From: Zetaproteobacteria bacterium
Lineage (GTDB): Bacteria; Pseudomonadota; Zetaproteobacteria; Mariprofundales; Mariprofundaceae
Reading direction: 5' to 3'
Assembly (NCBI GenBank): GCA_021545665.1
Contig: JAJRTX010000183.1
Coordinates: 1-10,122, forward strand
Length of the DNA stretch: 10,122 nt
Each line of letters opens with the position of its first letter. Position 1 is the first letter of the stretch. The notes beneath the pieces are model-generated. The model worked only from the letters and a program-made list of their open reading frames with translations. It made no database searches and was not told where the DNA came from. The position numbers and the translations under genes are program-made. Below are positions 1-8,312 of the stretch, in pieces.

Positions 1-142
1 CACAAACAGCTGCAAGCGATTCCAAGTTTCCAGCATATGTCAACTTGTCGACATTAATAACTTGATGCTCAGTCTGCTCGATCAAGAAACGAATCACGGC
101 AGAGCCAATAAACCCTGCGCCACCGGTAATTAAAAAACGCAT
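1..142 (-). CDS. rmlB: dTDP-glucose 4,6-dehydratase, N-terminal fragment (runs off the window)
   Basis: Only the first 47 codons are visible, and the rest lies beyond the left edge. The protein begins [20 protein letters not shown], an N-terminal Rossmann NAD-binding motif (GGAGFIG), followed by [16 protein letters not shown]. The VDKLTYAGN segment is characteristic of RmlB and separates it from GalE and other extended short-chain dehydrogenases. RmlB converts dTDP-D-glucose to dTDP-4-keto-6-deoxy-D-glucose, the second step of dTDP-L-rhamnose synthesis in the cytoplasm. The start is ATG at 140-142, with a Shine-Dalgarno sequence AAGGAAG (152-158) nine bases upstream. It follows the preceding glycosyltransferase after 207 bp, so it may have its own promoter; rmlD, rmlA and rmlC would be expected next but are not visible. 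The family call is firm. A dTDP-sugar branch other than L-rhamnose cannot be excluded from the fragment. Confidence 0.93.
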   Translation of the reverse strand, partial: MRFLITGGAGFIGSAVIRFLIEQTEHQVINVDKLTYAGNLESLAAVC

Positions 143-349
143 TCCAGAGAGCTTCCTTTCCAGCTATTATCCTTAATCAAGACCCTAGTGATGCCTACCT
201 ACCAAGGAAATAACAACAAACCCTATCTGACTTAAAGCGCCCCTCATACAAAAGAACCCCTATTTAATTTTCGTATACTACCAGATTTCCAGGGTGATTT
301 TGTGAAAGAAGTCAAACTCTGCATACGGCCGCCTCGTGCTAGCACTTTT
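143..349 (-). other. Intergenic region between the glycosyltransferase and rmlB
   Basis: This 207-bp gap is the longest non-coding stretch in the window. On the minus strand it starts just after the TAA stop at 350-352. It holds a perfect 10-bp palindrome GTGCTAGCAC (336-345), then TTGACT (a -35-like hexamer) without a well-spaced -10, and ends in the rmlB ribosome-binding site (152-158). No stem-loop followed by a T run was found, so there is no convincing intrinsic terminator. No promoter with both hexamers at 16-18 bp was found. The low gene density here suggests a boundary between two transcription units, which is inference. Confidence 0.5.
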
Positions 350-1480
350 TTAAACAAAGCCTATTTTCCGCAAAGCAATCGCTTTTTCAAACACTGCAAG
401 CAGCTGCCGAGCAGATTTATCCCAGTTAAACCGGGCCGCATTGCTTTTTGCATTTCCAGCGAGCTTGCTGCGCAGCTTTTCGTCTGCAATGAGTTGAGTC
501 AAGCCATTTTCAATCGACTCAATATCCAGTGCGTCAACCAAAAAACCAGCATCACCTGATACTTCTGGCATTGATGAGTTGTTTGCCGTCAATACTGGCG
601 TCCCATATGCCATAGCCTCAATCAAAGGCAGCCCAAACCCCTCATAGAGAGAAGGCATTGCAAGGAATAGTGCGTCTTTGTATAGCGCTGCCAGTGCCTG
701 CTCATCAACATACCCAAGGACATGCACATGCTTTACCAAACCAAGGTCATTGACCATATCAGTTAGATTAACATCCCCCCAGCCTTTACCACCCGCGATC
801 ACCAACGAAGCCTGGCTTTTCAGTGATTCAGATAGGCGGGAATATGCCGTAAGCAAACGGGCGAGGTTTTTACGCGGCTCAAGTGTACCGACAAAGAGAA
901 GATATGGATGGTCAATGCCAAGTTGAATCAACACCCCAGAAGAAACTGCATGCATAAAGGGTGTTGTTCCAAGCGATATGACACTTAATCTATCAGCATC
1001 TGTACGAAATTCTTCCCTCACTACATTAGCGGTTGCCTGGGAGTCAGCAACCACCTCGTCGGCAGCGCGTACCGCTAATGGCATTTGATGACGTTCTAGA
1101 AAACGTGAAAGCGGGCGCATCGTTTCTCCCGCAAATTTCCAGACTAAATCGTGGATGGTAACCACCCGCGCCATATCATTCGGTAACCAGCGAGGTATAC
1201 GGTGTGCAGGCCCCCAAAATACATCAACGCTATCTTGCCTTGCCCATAACGGCAAACAGGTCTCAGACCAGAGCTGTCTTAAGAGGCCATTATCCCAGTT
1301 TCCTGCATGTATATTTACTATTTCTAAACCCGGCATGTATTTAGTAAAAACTGGGGCTGGACTATAAAGGTAGAGCGAGACGTCTCTTAATTTCACCAGG
1401 GCACGACACATCTCAAGGGTGTATCGTCCAATACCAGTCATTGGACGGGAAAGCAGCCTTGCATCAACCCCTACCTTCAA
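350..1480 (-). CDS. GT4-family glycosyltransferase (WbpY-like, probable D-rhamnosyl/mannosyltransferase)
   Basis: This 376-residue protein has the GT-B fold signature of family GT4. The N-terminal motif MKVGVDARLLS with TGIGRYT (residues 1-21) is the acceptor-side Rossmann start. GTLEPRKN (198-205) carries the Arg and Lys that contact the nucleotide diphosphate. The EX7E motif is E280-GFGLPLI-E288, in YEGFGLPLIEAMAYGTPV. No signal peptide or membrane segment is seen, so it should act on the cytoplasmic face of the membrane. It follows gmd and rmd, so GDP-D-rhamnose is the likely donor, and its role resembles WbpY of the P. aeruginosa common polysaccharide. The start is TTG (1478-1480), overlapping the rmd stop as TTGA. 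No ATG or GTG occurs between the upstream in-frame stop and this codon, and the family's usual N-terminus begins exactly here. No strong Shine-Dalgarno is seen, so translation is probably coupled to rmd. The linkage formed cannot be read from sequence. Confidence 0.9.
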   Translation of the reverse strand: MKVGVDARLLSRPMTGIGRYTLEMCRALVKLRDVSLYLYSPAPVFTKYMPGLEIVNIHAGNWDNGLLRQLWSETCLPLWARQDSVDVFWGPAHRIPRWLPNDMARVVTIHDLVWKFAGETMRPLSRFLERHQMPLAVRAADEVVADSQATANVVREEFRTDADRLSVISLGTTPFMHAVSSGVLIQLGIDHPYLLFVGTLEPRKNLARLLTAYSRLSESLKSQASLVIAGGKGWGDVNLTDMVNDLGLVKHVHVLGYVDEQALAALYKDALFLAMPSLYEGFGLPLIEAMAYGTPVLTANNSSMPEVSGDAGFLVDALDIESIENGLTQLIADEKLRSKLAGNAKSNAARFNWDKSARQLLAVFEKAIALRKIGFV

Positions 1481-2340
1481 CTCATAACTACCATATCATC
1501 ACTCAGCATCCAGCCCAGCGTATCTTCCAGGCTATATGCCTGCCAATCACCGATCACACCTTTGAGGCGACTATTATCCCCTCTTAACACACGTACTTCG
1601 TTAGCACGTACAAATTTGGGGTTCACTTGAACCTCAACACTGTGCCCGGTTATTTTTTCGCACAGAGCGACCACTTCTTTCAGTGAATAAACCCGACCTG
1701 AACATATGTTAAGCGTCTCCCCAGTCGGCCTGGCAGCTAACAATCTTCGATAAATATCAGCCACTGTGCGTGCATCACCAAACTCTCGCCAAACCTCAAG
1801 ATTACCTAGCTCAATAATCGGCTTTTTGCTCTTAAAATGGGCAACAATTTTAGGAATCAGAAACTTAGAGTCCTGTCCTATGCCGGTATAATTAAAGGGA
1901 CGGACAATGAATAGCGGCAAACGATCAAGCCATAATCGGGCCATCTGCTCCATGGCATATTTGCTCACTGCATAATCATTCGCGGGATCTGGGGTAGTGG
2001 TTTCACTCAACATCCCTTCTGAACGGTTACCATAAATATTAGCGCTGCTTGCTAATAAAATGCTTTTCACGTCGGATGCATGTTGAGCTAGAGCCTCTAA
2101 TAAATTTCGCGTCCCTTTCAGGTTAACATCATAAAAAGCGTTGGCATCACCGTGGCCAACAAATGCAACGGCGGCCAGATGAATCACTGCTTCAGGCTGT
2201 AGTTTAGCAACTTCGGATTTCACTGCCTCTGGGTCAGTCAAATCACAAGATAAACCCATCACCGTATGCCCATGCGCCTCCAGCTCAGACTGAACATAGT
2301 GTCCTGTAAATCCTTCAAGCCCTGTCACTAAAGTACGCAT
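1477..2340 (-). CDS. rmd: GDP-4-keto-6-deoxy-D-mannose reductase (GDP-D-rhamnose forming)
   Basis: This is a 287-residue extended short-chain dehydrogenase/reductase. The cofactor motif is G7-LE-G10-FT-G13, followed by IHLAA (53-57). The catalytic elements are S98/S99 in ASSANIYG and Y123-X3-K127 (YAVSK). RPFNYTGIGQ and NICSG are typical of the Rmd/Fcl-like group. It lies 3 nt downstream of gmd, whose product is its expected substrate. Reduction at C4 yields GDP-D-rhamnose. The overall pattern (PFN-GxGQ, NxxxG repeats, C-terminal RANEVRVLRGD) resembles P. aeruginosa Rmd more than GDP-L-fucose synthase, which is longer and also epimerises. The remaining alternative is a C4 reductase of opposite stereochemistry giving GDP-6-deoxy-D-talose (Tld type), which motifs alone do not exclude. 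The start is ATG (2338-2340), and an AAGGGG tract lies 14 nt upstream inside gmd. Its stop overlaps the next gene's TTG start. Confidence 0.88.
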   Translation of the reverse strand: MRTLVTGLEGFTGHYVQSELEAHGHTVMGLSCDLTDPEAVKSEVAKLQPEAVIHLAAVAFVGHGDANAFYDVNLKGTRNLLEALAQHASDVKSILLASSANIYGNRSEGMLSETTTPDPANDYAVSKYAMEQMARLWLDRLPLFIVRPFNYTGIGQDSKFLIPKIVAHFKSKKPIIELGNLEVWREFGDARTVADIYRRLLAARPTGETLNICSGRVYSLKEVVALCEKITGHSVEVQVNPKFVRANEVRVLRGDNSRLKGVIGDWQAYSLEDTLGWMLSDDMVVMS

Positions 2341-2343
2341 GAT

Positions 2344-3426
<1,083 letters not shown>

Positions 3427-3436
3427 TCAAGATTCC

Positions 3437-5947
3437 TTAAGTAATTGCTTTAAGCAACTGACCCGCACTTTCTTTCCATGTAAGCCATGGCATTCCACTA
3501 GATGTCGGATACTTATTAGTCTCATACAACTTCAGCCAATTAGTAAGTGAATTTGTCAAATCACCAGGCATAGCACCCTTAAAGTAAAATGCATGGTCAC
3601 CCGCTACTTCACGAAAAACAGGGATGTCACGAGCAATAATTGACAATCCATGCTGCGCTGCTTCAATTAATGGCAGACCAAAACCCTCCCCCTCACTAGC
3701 AGTAATCAGACATGTAGATACAGCGTAGATTTTTTCAAGGTATTCATCGCTGATGCCTTCTAGCCAAAACAAACGCTTCCCTAGTTCAGGATGCTGGCGC
3801 AGTCTTTTGGTCAGTGCTTCTACCATCCATCCCTGCTTACCCACTATGACCAGATTAGCGTCGACGCCATTCGCCCAAAGTTGCTCAAAGGCAGAAACTG
3901 TTTGCGCATACCCCTTGCGTGGTTCAATGGTTCCAACCGATAGAAAATTAGTTTTATCTTTGAGCGCCGTCAAAACAGCTTCTGCACTTTCAGGCATTCC
4001 ATGGGTTGGGGCTGAGTTCTCAGTATCCGCCCCCAAATGTACCCAATTTATTGCAAATGGGCGCCCTCTTTCAGGCCCGTTATTTTTGACCCAGTTTTCA
4101 AACTCATCTGCTACAGTACGGGAGATACAAATTGCACCGTCAAAATGAGCTAGCGTGTACAACCATGAGGCATGATTTTCACTAGTCCCATCAGGAAAAG
4201 CGCGGGGTAATTGAATTGGAAGCAGGTCATATACGAAAAAATACAACTGAACACCATTGTGATGAAGCATTTCTAGGTATTTCTTTTGAAAGTCTACTAC
4301 ATGATGCTGAAGGTCAAGTCCTAAAAAAATATCACCTGAGAGCGCCTGAATAATATCACTGCTATCATGTTTATATAAGCCCTCCAAAAAAGGAAGATCA
4401 TTCCCATTAGCATAGCGATATCCGACTTGACTAATGGAGGCATAAACTGGCCTCACCTGATACTCAGCCGGAGGATTGCGAAGCAATTCACAGAGTAGAG
4501 AACGTGTGACACGCTGTACTCCTGTTTTTGCATCTCGTTGAACCAGCTCTGAAACGTCAACAAACAATTGCTTTTGTCTAAGCACAGGAAGACATTGATC
4601 AATAGACCATGCTAACTTAACAATATCCTGCTCACTGAAGTCGCCATCAAAAACAACTTTTTCAACACGACCTACCAGCTCGTTACGAACAGTTTCTGAA
4701 GCTGCTATAGATGGTGCTTTAGTTATATTGAAATGCATTTCTTCGAAACTACTTATCGCGAGTTTTGCAGAAGCGTCCCATGAAAACCTCTGCGCTTGTA
4801 TCAACCCTTTCATGGAAAGGCTCTTCCGAAATGACTCATCCTGCAATGCTTGCTGCAATTTATCGGCAATAGAATTCGCGGACTCAGGATCAAAAAGCGC
4901 AACCTCATTATTAACCACTTCGGGAAGACTACTGGTATTTGAACATATGACGGGTGTGCCACAGGACATAGCCTCTAATGCAGGCAACCCAAACCCCTCA
5001 GACAAAGAAGGGAAAACGTACAATTCGCACATGTTATATAAAGCGACCAAGTCTTCATCGCTTACATACCCCGTATATACAATCTCATTTGTATTTAACC
5101 CCGTATCATTCCCCTCTTTCTGTAGCTTGTGAAGAGCTATTTCTGGAATTTTTCCAGCTATCACTAGTTGGAACTGATTACGTAGTTCAGGTGAGAGCTG
5201 GGCATAGGCCTGAATTAAGATTGAAAGATTCTTTCTCTCGTCTGCTCCACCACTATACAAGATGAATGAATGAGAAATTCCATATTTCTCTCGAATAGTC
5301 AGTACTTGCTCTTTACTTAAAGCCAAGGGGTGGAATAGCTCATCGGCAGCTGCCGAAACACTTACAATCGACAACTTGTCCAAGCCAATGTTATCTATTC
5401 CTTCTTGGCGTGTGTATTCCGAAATAGCCAGCAACAACGCAGAGCGCTTCAAGTAAGCGTATTTCTTCATGTAATATTGCTCATAGACAGGGGCTGGCTT
5501 CAGGTATTTATCCGGGAGTAGAAGTGGAATAAGATCATAAAACGAAATACTTACCGGTGTTATTCTATCGAAACATCCAATACTAATAACCCCATCATCT
5601 ACGAAGCCTTCAAAAAGACTAGTAACATGAATAATATCTGGTTTTAAACTGAGCAAAAAAGCTTCCCGAATTAACTCAGCCGCCTCTTGACGAAAAGTAT
5701 TTTTTCCTTCAGATTCTCGAATACAGTCAGGCGTATACCAAACACGAATATTTTTTTGAGAAAGTATATTGTTAAATGCAGAGCGAATAGGTTCTATTGT
5801 TTCCGGGAACAACCCATTCAAAGCAATAATAATTTCATGCTTACCACGATTACGAACAATCGCTTGAGTTAGAGCCAGGCTATACCGGCCAATACCCCTG
5901 AACCGACTTTCAGTTTGCGCACCTTGCAGATCAATGACAATACGCAT
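3437..5947 (-). CDS. Bifunctional glycosyltransferase with two GT4 domains (WbdA-like)
   Basis: This 836-residue protein contains two complete GT4 modules (numbering from the ATG at 5945-5947 plus one). Domain 1 covers about residues 1-405: RGIGRYSLA near the N-terminus, GGADERKNL (234-242), and EX7E E318 to E326 in SEGFGLPALEAM. A helical linker spans about 406-460. Domain 2 covers about 460-837: FVDVSELVQRDAKTGVQR, SVGTIEPRKG (671-680), and EX7E E755 to E763 in GEGFGLPLIEAA. Both keep the donor-binding Arg-Lys and the paired glutamates, so both look active. Length and architecture resemble E. coli O9a WbdA (about 840 residues, two mannosyltransferase activities), which extends the chain. 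Here the donor is more likely GDP-D-rhamnose, given gmd and rmd downstream. No membrane segment is seen. The start is ATG rather than the preceding TTG (5948-5950), because AGGAAGG (5954-5960) lies 6 nt upstream; the methyltransferase stop overlaps it as TGATG. Linkage specificity is not readable. Confidence 0.92.
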   Translation of the reverse strand: MRIVIDLQGAQTESRFRGIGRYSLALTQAIVRNRGKHEIIIALNGLFPETIEPIRSAFNNILSQKNIRVWYTPDCIRESEGKNTFRQEAAELIREAFLLSLKPDIIHVTSLFEGFVDDGVISIGCFDRITPVSISFYDLIPLLLPDKYLKPAPVYEQYYMKKYAYLKRSALLLAISEYTRQEGIDNIGLDKLSIVSVSAAADELFHPLALSKEQVLTIREKYGISHSFILYSGGADERKNLSILIQAYAQLSPELRNQFQLVIAGKIPEIALHKLQKEGNDTGLNTNEIVYTGYVSDEDLVALYNMCELYVFPSLSEGFGLPALEAMSCGTPVICSNTSSLPEVVNNEVALFDPESANSIADKLQQALQDESFRKSLSMKGLIQAQRFSWDASAKLAISSFEEMHFNITKAPSIAASETVRNELVGRVEKVVFDGDFSEQDIVKLAWSIDQCLPVLRQKQLFVDVSELVQRDAKTGVQRVTRSLLCELLRNPPAEYQVRPVYASISQVGYRYANGNDLPFLEGLYKHDSSDIIQALSGDIFLGLDLQHHVVDFQKKYLEMLHHNGVQLYFFVYDLLPIQLPRAFPDGTSENHASWLYTLAHFDGAICISRTVADEFENWVKNNGPERGRPFAINWVHLGADTENSAPTHGMPESAEAVLTALKDKTNFLSVGTIEPRKGYAQTVSAFEQLWANGVDANLVIVGKQGWMVEALTKRLRQHPELGKRLFWLEGISDEYLEKIYAVSTCLITASEGEGFGLPLIEAAQHGLSIIARDIPVFREVAGDHAFYFKGAMPGDLTNSLTNWLKLYETNKYPTSSGMPWLTWKESAGQLLKAIT

Positions 5948-7095
5948 CAACCGCCTTCCTTTTCGCGCTTATTCATGACAACCACTTTAAGGTTCGCATA
6001 AATCTTGCGTGCGTGCGGTGAAAGTTGCTCAGCCAACAAGGGAGACGCATTCATTTTATGACGATGAATGAAAGAACCACCAGCGCGCCTCAAGTAACTA
6101 TATAGACCAAATCGCTTAACCAGCTTTACACATCGCCGATAAAGATTTGGCAGGGTAACAATAAATTCTACAGAACGTCGGATAGCTAGGCAGGCAACCT
6201 TATTAATCAGTGATATTGCTCGTGTAGTAACCCCATACTGTTTCAGAAGCCTTAACTGAAGAGAAAACCAGCGCAGAGGCACCGTAATACGCCATGAGCG
6301 GCTATCATATACTGTTTTCCGGACTTCGCTCACCATGGCTTCAGCTTTATGCATTCGATGATCGTATATTGCAACTAGCTCCTCCAAAGTCACACCATAC
6401 TCAACATCAAATGCATTATTGGTTAAATCAGTCAATCCACTGTCAGCAGGTTTTTGAGCAACCACAGAACAGTCAGGACTCACCCCTCTCAACACATCCA
6501 GCAAACTCATATTTTCCTTGTTTATAAGATCCGGTGATTCCTGCAACCGCAAAATTTTGACCTTTTTAAAACCATAATACTCAGGAAGAAATGCCAACAG
6601 TTCAGGAGGGATAGGCCGCTGGTGTGTTGGGTCAACATAAAAACTTGAGGCCCCAATGACTATATTTTCTGGATTTGGGGTTTCTAGAATCAAGACCCCA
6701 GCAGGTTTAAGCACACGAAATGACTCTTCAACCAAAGCTTGAAAGTCCACAAATGGAATATGTTCCACTAAATGAAAACCTGATATAACAACTTGACTTT
6801 CATTGGGAATTTTCTTTAAGAAAGAGAGGGCATCACCCGCCTGGACATGAAGACCGAAATCCCTGCATGCAGCAAGCATCCCGTCATCGAGGTCAACGCC
6901 TTGTCCTAAAAAGCCATTTTCACGCAAGAGCTCTAGCCACTCTCCACGCCCGCACCCCAAATCCACTGCATATGCATCAGAATAAATATTCTTAAGTGGC
7001 TCGATAAATGGTAGATATACCTTTAATCGAGACTTAATCAATCTGCGCTCACCTCGGAACTTATCCTCAAATGCCCTATAAAACCCTGAGCTCAT
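5947..7095 (-). CDS. SAM-dependent class I methyltransferase, probable O-chain terminating methylase
   Basis: This is a 382-residue protein. Residues 5-30 (FYRAFEDKFRG and following) form a conserved lead-in seen in LPS-locus methyltransferases. Motif I is D45-LGCGRG-51, with acidic residue D68 (GVDLDD) at the end of strand 2, HLVEHIPF (108-115), LETPNPEN (137-144) and DPTHQRPIPPELL (155-167). The methyltransferase fold ends near 215. The C-terminal third contains SRSWRITVPLRW (265-276), a phrase recurrent in polysaccharide glycosyltransferases and methyltransferases, and is strongly basic (many Arg/Lys around 300-340), ending LSPHARKIYANLK. No kinase domain is visible, unlike E. coli O9a WbdD. 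Being between wzt and the two-domain glycosyltransferase, it probably methylates the non-reducing terminal sugar to stop extension; this is inference from context. An internal sugar methylation is the alternative. The start ATG (7093-7095) overlaps the wzt stop as ATGA. Confidence 0.85.
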   Translation of the reverse strand: MSSGFYRAFEDKFRGERRLIKSRLKVYLPFIEPLKNIYSDAYAVDLGCGRGEWLELLRENGFLGQGVDLDDGMLAACRDFGLHVQAGDALSFLKKIPNESQVVISGFHLVEHIPFVDFQALVEESFRVLKPAGVLILETPNPENIVIGASSFYVDPTHQRPIPPELLAFLPEYYGFKKVKILRLQESPDLINKENMSLLDVLRGVSPDCSVVAQKPADSGLTDLTNNAFDVEYGVTLEELVAIYDHRMHKAEAMVSEVRKTVYDSRSWRITVPLRWFSLQLRLLKQYGVTTRAISLINKVACLAIRRSVEFIVTLPNLYRRCVKLVKRFGLYSYLRRAGGSFIHRHKMNASPLLAEQLSPHARKIYANLKVVVMNKREKEGG

Positions 7096-8312
7096 AGTGT
7101 TTCAACCATTATATCTGGCTCCATCCAGTTACAACCAGAGAACTGTATTTTTCCAGTATTAATAACATTGAATACCAATGCCAAATCACGCCAATCATAG
7201 TTAGCAGCCAGATGGCTCTCGCGGTCGTGCAGTGCTACCACAACAGAGTAACTTCCAACTCCAAAGTTCGCTGGAAATTCAATTTTAAACAGGTATTCAC
7301 TCCCGACCTCTGGTTGATTAATCACCTGTTCTGTATAGAACGTGTTCGTACCAAACATGATTTGACCAAGGCGGTCTTTAATTCCGTAACCCAACACCAA
7401 AGTATCAACGGGTTTAAATACCTTAACGTTAATACGAAGCTCAACTTGCTCCCCTACACTGACACATTCGACCACCTTGTCCTTGCTATTGTACAATGCA
7501 ATCTCTTCCACCCGAGCCTCGCCCGTTCCGGAACTGGTCTGAACTTGACCATTATCTAGTCGTACTACTTCTACCGTGCTATTCTCCTTTTCAGCAATGA
7601 GTGCATTGTAATAATCAAACACTTCCTCCGGAGATCCATCTTTCATCACAGATCCATTCTCTAACAAAATAGCTCGTTCACATAAACCCTGAATCGCGCC
7701 CCGATCATGAGACACGATCAACAGCGTTGTCCCTTGCTCTTGAAACTCCGTTATTCGATTAAAACTCTTATGTTGAAAATAGGCATCACCAACAGAAAGC
7801 GCTTCATCTATAATAAGAATTTCAGGTCGATAAGCGGTAGCAACCGCAAACGCTACGCGCATTTGCATTCCACTTGAATAAGTACGCACCGGCTCATCAA
7901 AATACTCGCCAATCTCGGCAAATGCTTCAATATCAGGTATCACCTTTTGAATCTGCTCTGCACTAAAGCCCATCAAGCCCGCCGCATGAAATACATTTTG
8001 GCGACCGGTAAGTTCTGGGTTAAAGCCCATGCCAAGCTCAAGAATCGCTGCAATGCGGCCATTAACCTGCACTTGTCCTTCAGTGGGCTGCAATGTACCG
8101 GTGATCATCTTAAGCAACGTACTCTTACCAGCACCATTTTGACCGATGATGCCGACGGCTTCACCAGGCTGAATCTCAAAATTTATATTACGCAGCACCC
8201 AGTGTTCTTCGCTCGGATTTGTCGACATACCAAACCAACGCGCAAAGCGATGCAGTTCTGAGCTGTAACTAACAAAAGCCTTACCGACGTTTTTAACACT
8301 CAGCAGGCTCAT
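7092..8312 (-). CDS. wzt: O-antigen ABC transporter ATPase with C-terminal polysaccharide-binding domain
   Basis: This 406-residue protein has an N-terminal nucleotide-binding domain: Walker A GQNGAGKST (57-65), the LELGMGFNPELTGR stretch (91-104), ABC signature YSSGMQMR (145-152), Walker B ILIIDE (165-170) and the H-loop histidine H202 (IVSHDRG). From about residue 262 the C-terminal part (GTGEARVEEIALYN, LGYGIKDRLGQIMFGTNT, FGVGSYSVVVALHD, YDWRDLALVFNV) is the beta-sandwich Wzt C-terminal domain. This domain is found only in transporters that export chains capped at the non-reducing end. In E. coli O9a it binds the terminal modification and makes export selective for finished chains. It drives export of the undecaprenyl-PP-linked polysaccharide through Wzm. 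The start ATG (8310-8312) overlaps the wzm stop as ATGA. The presence of this domain next to a methyltransferase is the main evidence for capping. Confidence 0.96.
   Translation of the reverse strand: MSLLSVKNVGKAFVSYSSELHRFARWFGMSTNPSEEHWVLRNINFEIQPGEAVGIIGQNGAGKSTLLKMITGTLQPTEGQVQVNGRIAAILELGMGFNPELTGRQNVFHAAGLMGFSAEQIQKVIPDIEAFAEIGEYFDEPVRTYSSGMQMRVAFAVATAYRPEILIIDEALSVGDAYFQHKSFNRITEFQEQGTTLLIVSHDRGAIQGLCERAILLENGSVMKDGSPEEVFDYYNALIAEKENSTVEVVRLDNGQVQTSSGTGEARVEEIALYNSKDKVVECVSVGEQVELRINVKVFKPVDTLVLGYGIKDRLGQIMFGTNTFYTEQVINQPEVGSEYLFKIEFPANFGVGSYSVVVALHDRESHLAANYDWRDLALVFNVINTGKIQFSGCNWMEPDIMVETL

Noticed and set aside
143..349. JUMPstart/ops element before rmlB
   Set aside because: Only a CTGGTAG fragment and an isolated GGGGCG are present; the GGCGGTAG core of ops is absent.
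336..349. Intrinsic terminator after the last glycosyltransferase
   Set aside because: The palindrome has no loop and no following T run on the minus strand.
302..559. Plus-strand open frame of 85 codons over the gap and the end of the glycosyltransferase
   Set aside because: It overlaps a clear GT4 gene on the other strand for most of its length and shows no domain or ribosome-binding site; it is a shadow frame.
1477..2340. GDP-L-fucose synthase (Fcl) for the reductase
   Set aside because: The protein is shorter than Fcl and has Rmd-like PFN and C-terminal motifs; no other fucose-specific gene is present.
3753..4148. Plus-strand open frame of 131 codons
   Set aside because: It lies entirely inside the second GT4 domain on the opposite strand and its translation has no recognisable motif.
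4728..5265. Two overlapping plus-strand frames of 134 and 95 codons
   Set aside because: Both are antisense to the first GT4 domain and overlap each other in different frames, as expected of shadow frames.
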